A DNA stretch of 64,000 nt from Marinomonas piezotolerans. GTDB taxonomy: Bacteria; Pseudomonadota; Gammaproteobacteria; Pseudomonadales; Marinomonadaceae. Below, one piece after another: positions 33,666 to 42,685 of this stretch. The notes under the pieces are model-generated. The model was not told the DNA's origin and made no database searches. It saw nothing but the letters and a program-made list of their open reading frames with translations. How positions within the stretch are numbered: the stretch's first letter is position 1; each line of letters opens with the position of its first letter. The position numbers and the translations under genes were made by a program. Where the stretch lies: contig NZ_QKRA01000006.1 of NCBI RefSeq assembly GCF_003362755.1, forward strand, positions 124,001-188,000, read 5' to 3'.

Positions 33666-35192
33666 ATGCAAAACGTGAATCAGAGCTGCAACATTGGATT
33701 CGTTGGACTCGGTGTCATGGGCAAAAACCTTGCTCTTAACCTTGCCGACCATGGTTATCGCGTTGCAGGTTTTGATCTTGATAACGATAAAGTCCAAGAC
33801 GTTCTTAGTACTGAAGCAACTGAACGCCCCGACTCTATCAATGAAGCGAGAATCATTGGTTGCGACAACCTCAAACAAATGCTCGACACACTCGTAAGCC
33901 CACGCGTCGTTGTTGTATTAGTCCCTGCAGGCAACCCTGTGGATGCTGTTTGCCAAAGTCTTATTGAAGCAGGCCTTGCTCCGGACGATATCGTGGTAGA
34001 TTGCGGCAACAGCCAGTGGACTGACACGATCCGTCGTGAACGTGATTACAAGGACAAGTTTAAGTTCTTTGGAACAGCGGTATCGGGGGGAGAAGTGGGT
34101 GCTCGTTTCGGACCTTCGTTGATGCCGGGCGGCGACGCAGACTCCTGGAAATACTTGCAACCTATGTGGGAAGCCGTCGCAGCGAAAGTTGATGTCGACG
34201 GAAAACCAATAGAAACTCGTATTCCTGGAAAGCCCGTTAAAGAAGGTGAGCCCTGCACAGCATATTTAGGCCCCAACGGTGCCGGCCACTACGTCAAGAT
34301 GGTTCACAATGGTATCGAATACGCAGACATGCAGCTTATTTGTGAGGCCTACCATTTACTTCGTTCACTGCTTGGCTATGAGCCAGCAGAAATCGGAAAA
34401 CTATTTGAAAAATGGAATGAAGGCGTTCTGAATAGCTATTTAGTCGAAATTAGTGCTGATATTTTACAACAGTACGATGGTGCAACTGGGGCACCGTTGG
34501 TCGATATGATTTTAGACAGCGCTGGACAAAAAGGTACTGGACGATGGACATCAATTAGCGCAACACAGATGGGCGTCCCAGCAGGCATTATTAGTGAATC
34601 TGTTTATGCTCGCGCCTTGAGTACACTCACCGCAGAGCGTGAAAAGGCGGCGGGCTTTTTAACCGCTGAAGTAGAAAGCTCAGAAATAGATGCAGAAGCT
34701 GTCGAGAAGGCCATCGAGAATGCACTGTATTGCGCGAAAATCTGCGCTTACGCACAAGGCTTCCAAATCATGCGTGCTGCGCAAACCGAGTACGACTGGA
34801 CACTTAATTTCACGGATATCGCGAAGATCTGGCGTGGTGGTTGTATTATTCGCGCTTCATTCTTACAGAAAATTGCTGACGCCTTCGATAAGAATCACAG
34901 TTTAGAAAACCTCTTGTTAGATGATTATTTCGCCGATGCAATGGCCAATAAGCAAAAAGGCCTACGCGACGCCGTCGTTTTAGCTGCTCAGTCAGGCATA
35001 CCAACACCTTCTTTCTATTCAGCTTTAGCGTACTTTGACGGCTATCGTTCGGAGGTACTTCCTGCCAACTTGCTGCAAGCACAGCGCGACTACTTTGGTG
35101 CCCATACTTATGAGCGCATTGATGCAGAGCCTGGCGTCAAATTTCATACTCATTGGCAACAAAAAGGTCGACCAGAGACAAAAGTAAAATAG
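33666..35192 (+). CDS. gnd: 6-phosphogluconate dehydrogenase, decarboxylating
   Basis: A 508-residue enzyme of the oxidative pentose-phosphate pathway: 6-phosphogluconate + NADP+ to ribulose 5-phosphate + CO2 + NADPH. The N-terminal fingerprint IGFVGLGVMGKNLALNLADHG and the HYVKMVHNGIEYADMQ substrate-binding segment are present. The length is that of the long Gnd class. It contains an IGK-type middle segment and ends with KFHTHWQQKGRPETKVK. Upstream ggtagac is a weak ribosome-binding site. Terminator at 35214. Confidence 0.94.
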   Translation: MQNVNQSCNIGFVGLGVMGKNLALNLADHGYRVAGFDLDNDKVQDVLSTEATERPDSINEARIIGCDNLKQMLDTLVSPRVVVVLVPAGNPVDAVCQSLIEAGLAPDDIVVDCGNSQWTDTIRRERDYKDKFKFFGTAVSGGEVGARFGPSLMPGGDADSWKYLQPMWEAVAAKVDVDGKPIETRIPGKPVKEGEPCTAYLGPNGAGHYVKMVHNGIEYADMQLICEAYHLLRSLLGYEPAEIGKLFEKWNEGVLNSYLVEISADILQQYDGATGAPLVDMILDSAGQKGTGRWTSISATQMGVPAGIISESVYARALSTLTAEREKAAGFLTAEVESSEIDAEAVEKAIENALYCAKICAYAQGFQIMRAAQTEYDWTLNFTDIAKIWRGGCIIRASFLQKIADAFDKNHSLENLLLDDYFADAMANKQKGLRDAVVLAAQSGIPTPSFYSALAYFDGYRSEVLPANLLQAQRDYFGAHTYERIDAEPGVKFHTHWQQKGRPETKVK

Positions 35193-35213
35193 ACATCGTC
35201 TTTATTTCATAAG

Positions 35214-35249
35214 GCCCCACGCTATTACATGAGTATAGTGTGGGCTTTT
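35214..35249 (+). terminator. Terminator after gnd
   Basis: gccccacgctat (35214-35225) pairs with atagtgtgggc (35235-35245) with one G-T pair, followed by four T. Confidence 0.78.
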
Positions 35250-35294
35250 CTATTTGGGCTGAACTAAGACCAAATTAGCAGCAGCCCTTTACAA

Positions 35295-36017
35295 CTACTT
35301 AGCCGTCTGCTTTTCAATGGCAGTAAGCATACCACGGAGCATACCGACTTCCTGTTGATCAAGCTGTGAGCGCTGATATAGGCGTCGAAAGCGCGTCATT
35401 ACTTGTCGAGGGGCCTTCGGATCCAAGAACTCTATATCCCCAAGTACTTTCTCTAAATGTTCCAGCATGTAATCAAGCTGTTCAGCCGTGGCTGCAGGTA
35501 CATCCCACTTACTTTCTACAATAGGCCCACCTTTTAAACTCAGCGCTTGCATACGTAGCTCATAAGCAATGACTTGAACCGCGGCTCCCAGATTGAGCGA
35601 GCTAAATTCTTCTACCGATGGAATATGAACATGGTAGTGACAGCGCTGTAATTCTTCATTAGTCAAACCACGATCTTCTCGACCAAAGACAAATGCTGTC
35701 TTTAACGTATCACTAAAAACCAATTCCGCCGCTTGGCGAGGATCGACCAACGTAACAGGAATATGTCGTTCTCGAGCACTGGTACCAATAACCAACTGAC
35801 AATCAGCAACCGCCTCCTCTAGAGTAGCAACAACCGTCGCATTCTCTAAAATGTCCGTTGCACCGGACGCACGACTGTCGGCTTCTGGGTCAGGAAATTG
35901 CTTTGGCTCCACCAGTACTAGATCTGCCAACCCCATATTCTTCATCGCGCGCGCGGCGCCGCCAATGTTGCCTGGATGTGAGGTATTCACTAGTACAATT
36001 TTTATATTTTGGTGCAT
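35295..36017 (-). CDS. trmJ: tRNA (cytidine/uridine-32) 2'-O-methyltransferase TrmJ
   Basis: A 240-residue SPOUT-class methyltransferase that 2'-O-methylates position 32 of tRNAs. The N-terminus NIKIVLVNTSHPGNIGGAARAMKNMGL and the knot segment FVFGREDRGLTNEELQRCHYHVHIPS with SSLNLGAAVQVIAYE are the family motifs. The C-terminal helical extension is the TrmJ tail. It is divergent from suhB, as in E. coli, where trmJ and suhB are also neighbours. Confidence 0.93.
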   Translation of the reverse strand: MHQNIKIVLVNTSHPGNIGGAARAMKNMGLADLVLVEPKQFPDPEADSRASGATDILENATVVATLEEAVADCQLVIGTSARERHIPVTLVDPRQAAELVFSDTLKTAFVFGREDRGLTNEELQRCHYHVHIPSVEEFSSLNLGAAVQVIAYELRMQALSLKGGPIVESKWDVPAATAEQLDYMLEHLEKVLGDIEFLDPKAPRQVMTRFRRLYQRSQLDQQEVGMLRGMLTAIEKQTAK

Positions 36018-36258
36018 GTCGAGCCTTATTACGAAAGTAAATCAATCTTAAAGGCCGTTATGGTATCAAATATTGATTCACAGGATACATTTTGAACAGA
36101 ATTTAACCATTTAATAACTGGCTTAGCATCGATAATTGGGCTAGAATTCGCGCCCATATCGCTGACGATTCCGTCTGGCGCGCTCTTTAACACTTTAACC
36201 GCAACTCTTTACCTATCATTGGGTAAGGACTGCCCTATTTGTATTATATTGGTATCTC

Positions 36259-37050
36259 ATGCAACCTAGAATTAATGTCGCAATGAAAGCAGCGCGTACC
36301 GCTGCAGATTTCATCATTCATACGCAAGAAAAATTATTGTTCGATAAAGAGCAAGGTTCAAACGCAACCGAAGTCTACAACAACGTATGTACGGGTGCCG
36401 AAAAAAGCATCGTCCATCATTTAGCAAAAGCTTACCCAGCAGACACCATCACAACCCGTCTACAAGGGACCGTACAAGAAGGTTCAGAAGGGGAATGGAT
36501 CATCGATGCGATCCAAGGGCAGCATCTTTTTTCACGCGGTCTACCTGGCTACGTGATGACATTAAGTTACCTCGTTGCGGGTAAAGTGGAACACGCGATT
36601 GTCCTAAATCCGATGACCCGCGATGAGTTTTATGCTAGCAAAGGTCGTGGTGCATACCTAAACAATTCTCGTATCCGCACGGGCAATGCACGCGCGCTAG
36701 AAGGTACCACTGTTGGTACTCAATTCCCTGGTACAGAATCGACCGTTCCTTATGCTGCTGGCCAATTTGCAGTCCTTAACGAGATTGCTAATAAAGGCGC
36801 ACGAGCTGTCATCCAAGATGCGCCTTCTTTAATGCTCGCCAACGTCGCTGCGGGTCGTCTAGATGCCGCATGGGGATTGGAGCTACGTGATTGGGAAGTT
36901 CAAGCGCCGCTATTTATTGCAAAAGAAGCGGGATGCCTATTTGCAGGCTTTGACGGGTCACCGAATTACGAAAGTGGCAACGTTCTTTGCGCTAACGCTC
37001 GTCTATTTAAATCTCTACTACCCCTGCTCAACAAAAATTTAAGCAAGTAA
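36259..37050 (+). CDS. suhB: SuhB homologue with a degenerate inositol-phosphatase active site
   Basis: A 263-residue protein, full length and colinear with SuhB, next to trmJ as in E. coli. The metal-binding motif of the family, DPLDGT, is replaced by DAIQGQ (in WIIDAIQGQHLF). The E-E-S/G-G segment reads RLQGTVQEG, and the C-terminal WD reads WE (LRDWEVQAP). Catalysis therefore looks lost. SuhB of E. coli also has a non-enzymatic role in rRNA transcription antitermination with NusA, for which the phosphatase activity is not needed. A retained antitermination role is the natural inference. Confidence 0.85.
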   Translation: MQPRINVAMKAARTAADFIIHTQEKLLFDKEQGSNATEVYNNVCTGAEKSIVHHLAKAYPADTITTRLQGTVQEGSEGEWIIDAIQGQHLFSRGLPGYVMTLSYLVAGKVEHAIVLNPMTRDEFYASKGRGAYLNNSRIRTGNARALEGTTVGTQFPGTESTVPYAAGQFAVLNEIANKGARAVIQDAPSLMLANVAAGRLDAAWGLELRDWEVQAPLFIAKEAGCLFAGFDGSPNYESGNVLCANARLFKSLLPLLNKNLSK

Positions 37051-37061
37051 TTGTTTTCAAT

Positions 37062-37092
37062 AAAAAAGCCAGCATTTGATGCTGGCTTTTTT
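37062..37092. terminator. Bidirectional terminator between suhB and galU
   Basis: aaaaaagccagcat pairs with atgctggctttttt around a three-base loop. It ends suhB on + and galU on -. Confidence 0.93.
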
Positions 37093-37119
37093 ATTTCCGA
37101 ATAGGTCAAACAATAAGTA

Positions 37120-37953
37120 TTATTTAGACTGCTTGTAAAAATGCTCAAAGCAGTAGTTCGTCGCGTCCACAAACCCTTCAACACTACCACAATCAAAGCG
37201 ACGACCTTTGAATTTATACGCTAATACACAGCCTTCTTTGGCTTGGCGTAAAATGGCGTCCGTTATTTGGACCTCTCCATTCGCCCCTGGCGGCGTTTCG
37301 CGAATCTTATCAAAGATATCTGGCGTTAGAATATAACGACCGATGATCGCAAGGTTTGATGGCGCATCTTCTTTCTTTGGCTTCTCCACCATATCTGTGA
37401 CGCGAAATAGACCTTCCATCATGGAATCGCCTGCAATCACGCCATACTTATGCACTTCATCTTCAGGAACTTCTTGAATCGCAACGATCGAGCAGCGGAA
37501 TTGTTTGTATAGCTTCGCCATTTGCTCCATCACACTCACACCGTCTTCACCGATACATAAATCATCGGCTAAAACCACACCAAACGCTTCGTCTCCAATC
37601 AAAGGCTCACCGGTCAAAATAGCGTGCCCAAGCCCCAACATATTGTGTTGGCGCGTAAACGAAAAATTAACATTGTCGATTAGACTACGGATACCTTCTA
37701 AGTATTCTTCTTTAGCCGTGCCCGCAATTTGATGCTCTAGCTCATAGCTAATATCGAAGTGGTCCGCTATTGCCCGCTTACCTCGTCCCGTTACGAACGT
37801 TACATTATCTAAACCAGCCGCCACTGCCTCTTCAACCCCGTATTGCACCAAAGGCTTATTAACAACAGGTAGCATTTCTTTAGGCATAGACTTTGTCGCT
37901 GGTAAAAAGCGCGTTCCATAGCCCGCAACCGGGAACAAACATTTACGAATCAT
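37120..37953 (-). CDS. galU: UTP-glucose-1-phosphate uridylyltransferase
   Basis: A 277-residue enzyme making UDP-glucose from glucose 1-phosphate and UTP. The N-terminal signature is CLFPVAGYGTRFLPATKSMPKEMLPVVNKPLVQYGVEEA. The ATG at 37953 has taaggaaaa before it; the longer reading from 38010 has no family support. Product feeds ugd (start of the window) and polysaccharide synthesis. Confidence 0.94.
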   Translation of the reverse strand: MIRKCLFPVAGYGTRFLPATKSMPKEMLPVVNKPLVQYGVEEAVAAGLDNVTFVTGRGKRAIADHFDISYELEHQIAGTAKEEYLEGIRSLIDNVNFSFTRQHNMLGLGHAILTGEPLIGDEAFGVVLADDLCIGEDGVSVMEQMAKLYKQFRCSIVAIQEVPEDEVHKYGVIAGDSMMEGLFRVTDMVEKPKKEDAPSNLAIIGRYILTPDIFDKIRETPPGANGEVQITDAILRQAKEGCVLAYKFKGRRFDCGSVEGFVDATNYCFEHFYKQSK

Positions 37954-38311
37954 AATTTTTTCCTTATACAACCGATACGAGGGTCGCCTAAAACGAATAA
38001 AGCACGGCAAACCAAATTAGAATAACATTGATCCTATGACATATTGAATAACATATCTGGATAACAGCTAGGGATAGATAAGCCCCTACCTAACTAAATG
38101 TTTCTTTTAAAACAGCCTCTTCACCGAAGCACGGATCATGCCAACAAAGCATTATCAAAAACACAGACTTGTATTTGTAGAAACCTAATACTTAAAGTTA
38201 TATCCAAATAATATGACAGTGTAAGGGTGTAAGGCCCTTTGGAAAACAATGCGCAAAAGCGGATTATTCAACGATGCTTTTGCGCATTAAAAACCCACAG
38301 TAGCAGATTCG
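37954..38311. other. Intergenic region upstream of galU
   Basis: About 360 bases with the galU promoter and the MFS-gene terminator. No open frame or RNA gene recognised. Contains a sloppy repeat of acatat and aacat words near 38035-38060 without clear meaning. Confidence 0.5.
38250..38286 (-). terminator. Terminator after the MFS gene
   Basis: tgcgcaaaagc (38250-38260) pairs perfectly with gcttttgcgca (38276-38286) around 15 bases. On the minus strand it is followed by ttgtttt. It lies just after the MFS stop codon. Confidence 0.72.
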
Positions 38312-39598
38312 CTATAGTTTAATCTCTACCTCATGAGACTCCGGTTCTGGAGCAGGAGAGTTTGAGTCCGCTTCAACGAGCATCTCAGATGCCACGACTG
38401 ACGAGACGGTCAAGCCTACGTTGACATGGTCACCTTGATCCTCAACAACCATTGGCGGTTTGTTTTGAATACGATAAATCGCAAACACAGCGACAAACAA
38501 GTTCATCAATGCAATGAACATAAACAGAGCGTCAATATGAAAGATATCCATTACCGCAGATGCAATCACAGGGCCTAACACCCCACCGGCACCATTTAAT
38601 AAGATCAATCCACTGCCTGCCGACAATACCTGCTCTGGACGCAACTGATCGTTTACATGAGACGAAGACAAGCCATACATAGGGAAAGTGAACGCTCCGA
38701 CACAGAACATCCCCACCATCATCACCGTTACGCTTCCCATGTTATTTCCTAAAGGCACTACTAACGCGGTAATAGCACCCACCAAGCAAACTACAAGAAT
38801 GGTTACTCGTCGATCTTGGCGATCAGACAACATCCCTATAGGCCATTGTAACAACATACCGCCAACGTAACTCGCGCCAATAAACAAGGAGATCTCGGCA
38901 ATATTCAACCCAATTGACTTAGCGTAAAGTGCCCCTAAACCCAATATTGCACCCGATGTCACGCCTGCAATAAAGGCACCCGTCACCCCAAGCGGCGCAG
39001 TTTTCACAAGTCCAATCAAATTAAGCTTCTCTGGCACCTCAATCGTAGGAGAAGGTGTACGCACCAATAACAATGGCACCAATGCCATGGAAATTAAAAC
39101 AGATGTCAAAATGAACAAGTCATAGCCGCTTGGCGATGCGGCGTTCAATAAAAATTGACCTAATGTCTGGGCTGCCCAAATTTCAATAATATAAATGGAA
39201 AACAGACGCCCACGAGTAGTATTCGATGCAATGGCGTTCAACCAGCTTTCCGTCACAATAAAAAGCCCTGCATAACATAAGCCGGTCCCCATGCGCATCA
39301 GCATCCAGAACCAGGCTTCTACCACGACAGACTGCATCAAAATAGTAATGGAAGCTAACGATGCTACGGCTGCAAACACCCGAATGTGGCCGACATTTTT
39401 CACCCATGTCGGCACCAGCAACGAGCCCAATATAAAGCCAACGTAATAAGACGACATAATCAAACCAGTAGCTGTCGTATTAAATGACTCAATAGACGCA
39501 CGAATACCGATCAACGAGCTTTGTAAAGCACTGGCCATAGTAATGATGGCGACTCCGAATAAGAGGCTCCAGATTGGCAGTAGGGTTTGCTTAAACAT
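38312..39598 (-). CDS. MFS-family transporter
   Basis: A 428-residue protein with 12 predicted helices and the MFS loop 2-3 motif in GQFLLNAAS and GMLSDRQDRRVTILVV (between helices 8 and 9, G-x-L-S-D-R-Q-D-R-R). The N-terminal half resembles the YcaD/MFS_1-type group. Substrate not predictable. Its C-terminal 40 residues are acidic. Monocistronic. Confidence 0.85.
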   Translation of the reverse strand: MFKQTLLPIWSLLFGVAIITMASALQSSLIGIRASIESFNTTATGLIMSSYYVGFILGSLLVPTWVKNVGHIRVFAAVASLASITILMQSVVVEAWFWMLMRMGTGLCYAGLFIVTESWLNAIASNTTRGRLFSIYIIEIWAAQTLGQFLLNAASPSGYDLFILTSVLISMALVPLLLVRTPSPTIEVPEKLNLIGLVKTAPLGVTGAFIAGVTSGAILGLGALYAKSIGLNIAEISLFIGASYVGGMLLQWPIGMLSDRQDRRVTILVVCLVGAITALVVPLGNNMGSVTVMMVGMFCVGAFTFPMYGLSSSHVNDQLRPEQVLSAGSGLILLNGAGGVLGPVIASAVMDIFHIDALFMFIALMNLFVAVFAIYRIQNKPPMVVEDQGDHVNVGLTVSSVVASEMLVEADSNSPAPEPESHEVEIKL

Positions 39599-39824
39599 GT
39601 AGTCTATTTGTCCAATTTGTCTGAAATGGGATAAAAATGCGCTGATAAGTACATTAAAGTGCTCTGATTACCAGAGAAATAAAGTGTAGTACGTTAGGAG
39701 ATTTAGACCCAAAATAAAACCCCTAATTAGCGTTAAAATCATTCAAAAACACACACCTAATAAGGAAGTTTTAATCATCGCATTCCTAGCCCATGTTCTT
39801 TCATAAATCGTGTTCTCGTAAACG

Positions 39825-39853
39825 CAAAAAAGGCAGCGTCAACGCTGCCCTTT
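39825..39853 (-). terminator. Terminator after the CpxP-like gene
   Basis: ggcagcg (39832-39838) pairs with cgctgcc (39843-39849) around tcaa, with six A before the stem giving a T-tract on the minus strand. Confidence 0.85.
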
Positions 39854-39886
39854 CTCGAAGCCGTTTGCACTACAAATTCTTAACGA

Positions 39887-40396
39887 TTAACCATGTTTTT
39901 TTCGCATATCGTGATGGTGTTTATCTCGCCCCTTCTTGCGATCACACTCCATGGAGTCTTTGCCTTGTTTCAGCTCCAACCACTTTTCTTTTTGCTCAGG
40001 AGTTAGAATACTCATCATTTGATGTTGATTAGCAAACCGTTGCACGATTCTCTGAGAATGCATGGATGCCATTTCATCTGCTATTTCTTGTGCCTGTGCC
40101 TCATCAAACTGTTCGGCCATAATCAACTTGTCGACTTTTTCATGATGAGCTTTCCGGTTATCGTCCGAGCCTTTGGCATGCATACGTTCTTTACCAGACT
40201 CTCGCAACGCCTTCATTTCTGCTTTCTGCTCGTCCGTTAAATTAAGTTGTTCCATCACACCATGCATACCGCAAGCGCTACCACCTTTTCCCCCGTAATG
40301 TCCGCCTTCTCGATGTTCGCCATCTGCATAGGCAACAGACCCAACTAACAGCGGCAATGCCATCATTACAACTAATACTCTTTTACTCATATTCAT
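39887..40396 (-). CDS. CpxP/Spy-like periplasmic protein
   Basis: A 169-residue protein with a signal peptide (VLVVMMALPLLVGSVAYA) and two LTxxQ motifs (LTDEQKAEMKAL and LTPEQKEKWLEL), the mark of the CpxP/Spy family of periplasmic stress chaperones and sensor inhibitors. The body is His/Lys-rich (HREGGHYGGKGG and the C-terminal DRKKGRDKHHHDMRKKHG), which may bind metal. Divergent from cpxR with a CpxR box between. The ATG at 40396 is preferred over a GTG at 40405 because gagg is well spaced. Confidence 0.85.
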   Translation of the reverse strand: MNMSKRVLVVMMALPLLVGSVAYADGEHREGGHYGGKGGSACGMHGVMEQLNLTDEQKAEMKALRESGKERMHAKGSDDNRKAHHEKVDKLIMAEQFDEAQAQEIADEMASMHSQRIVQRFANQHQMMSILTPEQKEKWLELKQGKDSMECDRKKGRDKHHHDMRKKHG

Positions 40397-40488
40397 ATCA
40401 TTCACCTCAAGGCTAATAGGGTTTTCAGGGTGCGTTCTGCACTTGAGGTTAGATTAGCCGCTGTAGCGTAAACCGACGTCTAACGAAG

Positions 40489-40503
40489 GTAAAATAACGT
40501 AAA
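40489..40503. promoter_or_regulatory. CpxR box
   Basis: GTAAA-ATAAC-GTAAA, an exact match to the CpxR consensus of two GTAAA words with a five-base gap. A third GTAAA lies 21 bases upstream (40468-40472), two helical turns away. Located between cpxP-like and cpxR genes. Confidence 0.85.
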
Positions 40504-40576
40504 GAGCAGACACAGCTAGCAGTTTCTCAGTAAACTAGAAACGCGCAATTTACCGGCTACTGAACGTGAGACAACC

Positions 40577-41266
40577 ATGACACATATTCTTTTAATCGAT
40601 GACGACGTAGAACTGACAGAACTACTCTCAGAGGTTTTCTCATACGAAGGTATCACTGTGTCAGTTGCGCACGATGGTGAATCCGGGTTGGCCAAGCTGT
40701 CTTCAACCATCGATCTAATATTGCTTGATGTCATGATGCCCAAATTAAATGGCATTGAGACACTACGACAATTGCGACAGCACTCTGACATACCCGTATT
40801 AATGCTGACGGCTAAAGGGGAAGAAATAGATCGAGTCATAGGTTTAGAACTTGGCGCGGATGACTATCTGGCAAAACCATTTAGCGAACGAGAACTGTTA
40901 GCCCGAATCCGCGCCATCTTACGACGGGCGCAAACCCGACAAACAACTCCGCAAGCGGATACTGTTGAATACTTTGATCTAAAGCTTTTCCCAGGCAAGC
41001 TAGAAGCCTATTGCAATGATCGGCTTATGGATCTCACTGGTACTGAGTTTGCCCTACTGCACCACTTCGTTTTGCATCCGGGTCAAACCATTACCAAGGA
41101 CACTCTCAGCCTGGAAGTACTTGGCAAACGACTGACTCCTTTTGATCGAGCTGTCGATATGCATGTCTCAAACCTACGAAAAAAGCTACCTAATTGGAGC
41201 AATGGCAACGCACGCATTAAAACGTTACGCGGTCGTGGCTACCTATTAACGGAAGGCGGTTCTTAA
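40577..41266 (+). CDS. cpxR: OmpR-family response regulator, CpxR
   Basis: A 229-residue response regulator. The receiver domain has the acidic pair DDDVELTEL, the phospho-acceptor Asp in LLDVMMPKLNG and the Lys in YLAKPF. The OmpR-type winged helix at the C-terminus ends RGRGYLL. It is directly followed by the kinase gene (TAATG overlap at 41264-41268). With cpxP-like divergent and a CpxR box in between, the identity as CpxR is well supported. It responds to envelope stress. Confidence 0.9.
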   Translation: MTHILLIDDDVELTELLSEVFSYEGITVSVAHDGESGLAKLSSTIDLILLDVMMPKLNGIETLRQLRQHSDIPVLMLTAKGEEIDRVIGLELGADDYLAKPFSERELLARIRAILRRAQTRQTTPQADTVEYFDLKLFPGKLEAYCNDRLMDLTGTEFALLHHFVLHPGQTITKDTLSLEVLGKRLTPFDRAVDMHVSNLRKKLPNWSNGNARIKTLRGRGYLLTEGGS

Positions 41267-42684
41267 TGCGAATGCCCTCCATTTCAAGCCTATACGGCCG
41301 CATATTTGCCACGTTCTGGTTTACCATGTTGTTAGTCTTGATCATCGTGTTATCCATCCAACACTTTGATCCCCGAAAAATGACCGTCATCCCTGAAGAG
41401 CGTTATCAACAGCTCCTACAGACTCGGGATAACATCCAAAATCGTTTTGCTCAACTATCCAATGTTTACTTGATTGCACAGAAGTTAAGGCGAGAATCCC
41501 GCGACCGCCCAAAGCGGGATGATAGACATGAACACGACAAACACCCTCAACCCGCTGAACGAGCGGATTTCTTCATTACCACACCTGACGGCCAACTCAT
41601 TGCGCCAGAAGAACGACGCTCAATGAAAGAACAGGCTTTGCGCAATTTCGTAACCAACATTGACGACAGCGGCATCCCACAACAACGATTGTATGGCCAA
41701 TTTCTTATCGCAGGGCCGCTTCCAATCCAGTTTGCGAAGCAAAACTACCAGCTCTATATTGGCATCAATTCAAGACGCCCACCTAGTTTCTTGCTGCAAC
41801 TCTTTGATCATCCTATCCAATTGCTTTTAGTAACAATGCTGGTCAGCACCCCGCTTCTCTTATGGTTAGCTTGGGCACTCAGTCAACCCGCCCGACGCCT
41901 TGAACAAGCGGCTCGACGCGTCGCTCGGGGGGAGCTCAATATTGACCCGAGTCTAGAGCGTGGCAGTGCTGAGTTTCGTCAAGCAGGGGCGAGCTTTAAT
42001 AAGATGGTGGAAGCAGTAAATCAAATGATCTCGCGACAACAACGACTGCTTTCTGACATCTCCCACGAATTACGTTCGCCGCTGACTCGACTGGGCATGG
42101 CCAGCTCCCTTGCCAAGCGAAAGCAAGGTAGCAGCCCTGAACTTGAACGCATTGAAACCGAAACCCAACGCCTTGAAACAATGATCAGCCATTTACTAGA
42201 GCTATCTCGCATGCAAGTTGACAGTCACCAGAAGCGTGAGAAGCAACCCCTGCAAAGTTTATGGGAAGCTTTATTGGACGATGCGCAATACGAAGCAGAG
42301 CAAACAGGGAAATCTCTAACATTTTCCAACATCCCTGATCGGAACATCCTGTGCTACCCACCGTTACTCATTAGCGCACTAGAAAATACTGTTCGTAATG
42401 CGATCTACTACAGTCGATCCAGTGTAAACGTTGATATGAAAGACAATCGTAACTTACTCACAGTTACCGTAGAAGATGATGGTTCAGGCGTACCGGAAGA
42501 TGAACGTGAATCTATTTTTCGCCCATTTTATCGGGTCTCCACCGCACGTGATCCGCACAGTGGAGGGACAGGGCTAGGACTCGCCATCACCGAAAGCGCG
42601 ATTCAGCAGCACAATGGTCGCATCCACGCACATTCAAGTGATTTAGGTGGCCTAAAGATCGTGATTGAATTGCCGCTTATTTAA
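41266..42684 (+). CDS. cpxA: Sensor histidine kinase, CpxA
   Basis: A 472-residue inner-membrane kinase. It has an N-terminal helix (FATFWFTMLLVLIIVLSI), a periplasmic sensor loop with an unusual basic/acidic patch (RRESRDRPKRDDRHEHDKHPQP), a second helix (LLLVTMLVSTPLLLWLAWALS) and HAMP. The phospho-His is in SDISHELRSPLTRLG; N and G boxes are NAIYYSRS and GGTGLGLAITESAIQQHNG. It phosphorylates CpxR. The sensor loop diverges from E. coli, so the signal may differ. Confidence 0.9.
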   Translation: MRMPSISSLYGRIFATFWFTMLLVLIIVLSIQHFDPRKMTVIPEERYQQLLQTRDNIQNRFAQLSNVYLIAQKLRRESRDRPKRDDRHEHDKHPQPAERADFFITTPDGQLIAPEERRSMKEQALRNFVTNIDDSGIPQQRLYGQFLIAGPLPIQFAKQNYQLYIGINSRRPPSFLLQLFDHPIQLLLVTMLVSTPLLLWLAWALSQPARRLEQAARRVARGELNIDPSLERGSAEFRQAGASFNKMVEAVNQMISRQQRLLSDISHELRSPLTRLGMASSLAKRKQGSSPELERIETETQRLETMISHLLELSRMQVDSHQKREKQPLQSLWEALLDDAQYEAEQTGKSLTFSNIPDRNILCYPPLLISALENTVRNAIYYSRSSVNVDMKDNRNLLTVTVEDDGSGVPEDERESIFRPFYRVSTARDPHSGGTGLGLAITESAIQQHNGRIHAHSSDLGGLKIVIELPLI

Positions 42685-42685
42685 C

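Noticed and set aside
36259..37050. SuhB as a pseudogene
   Set aside because: The frame is intact and full length and conserved structural segments are kept; only active-site residues are changed.
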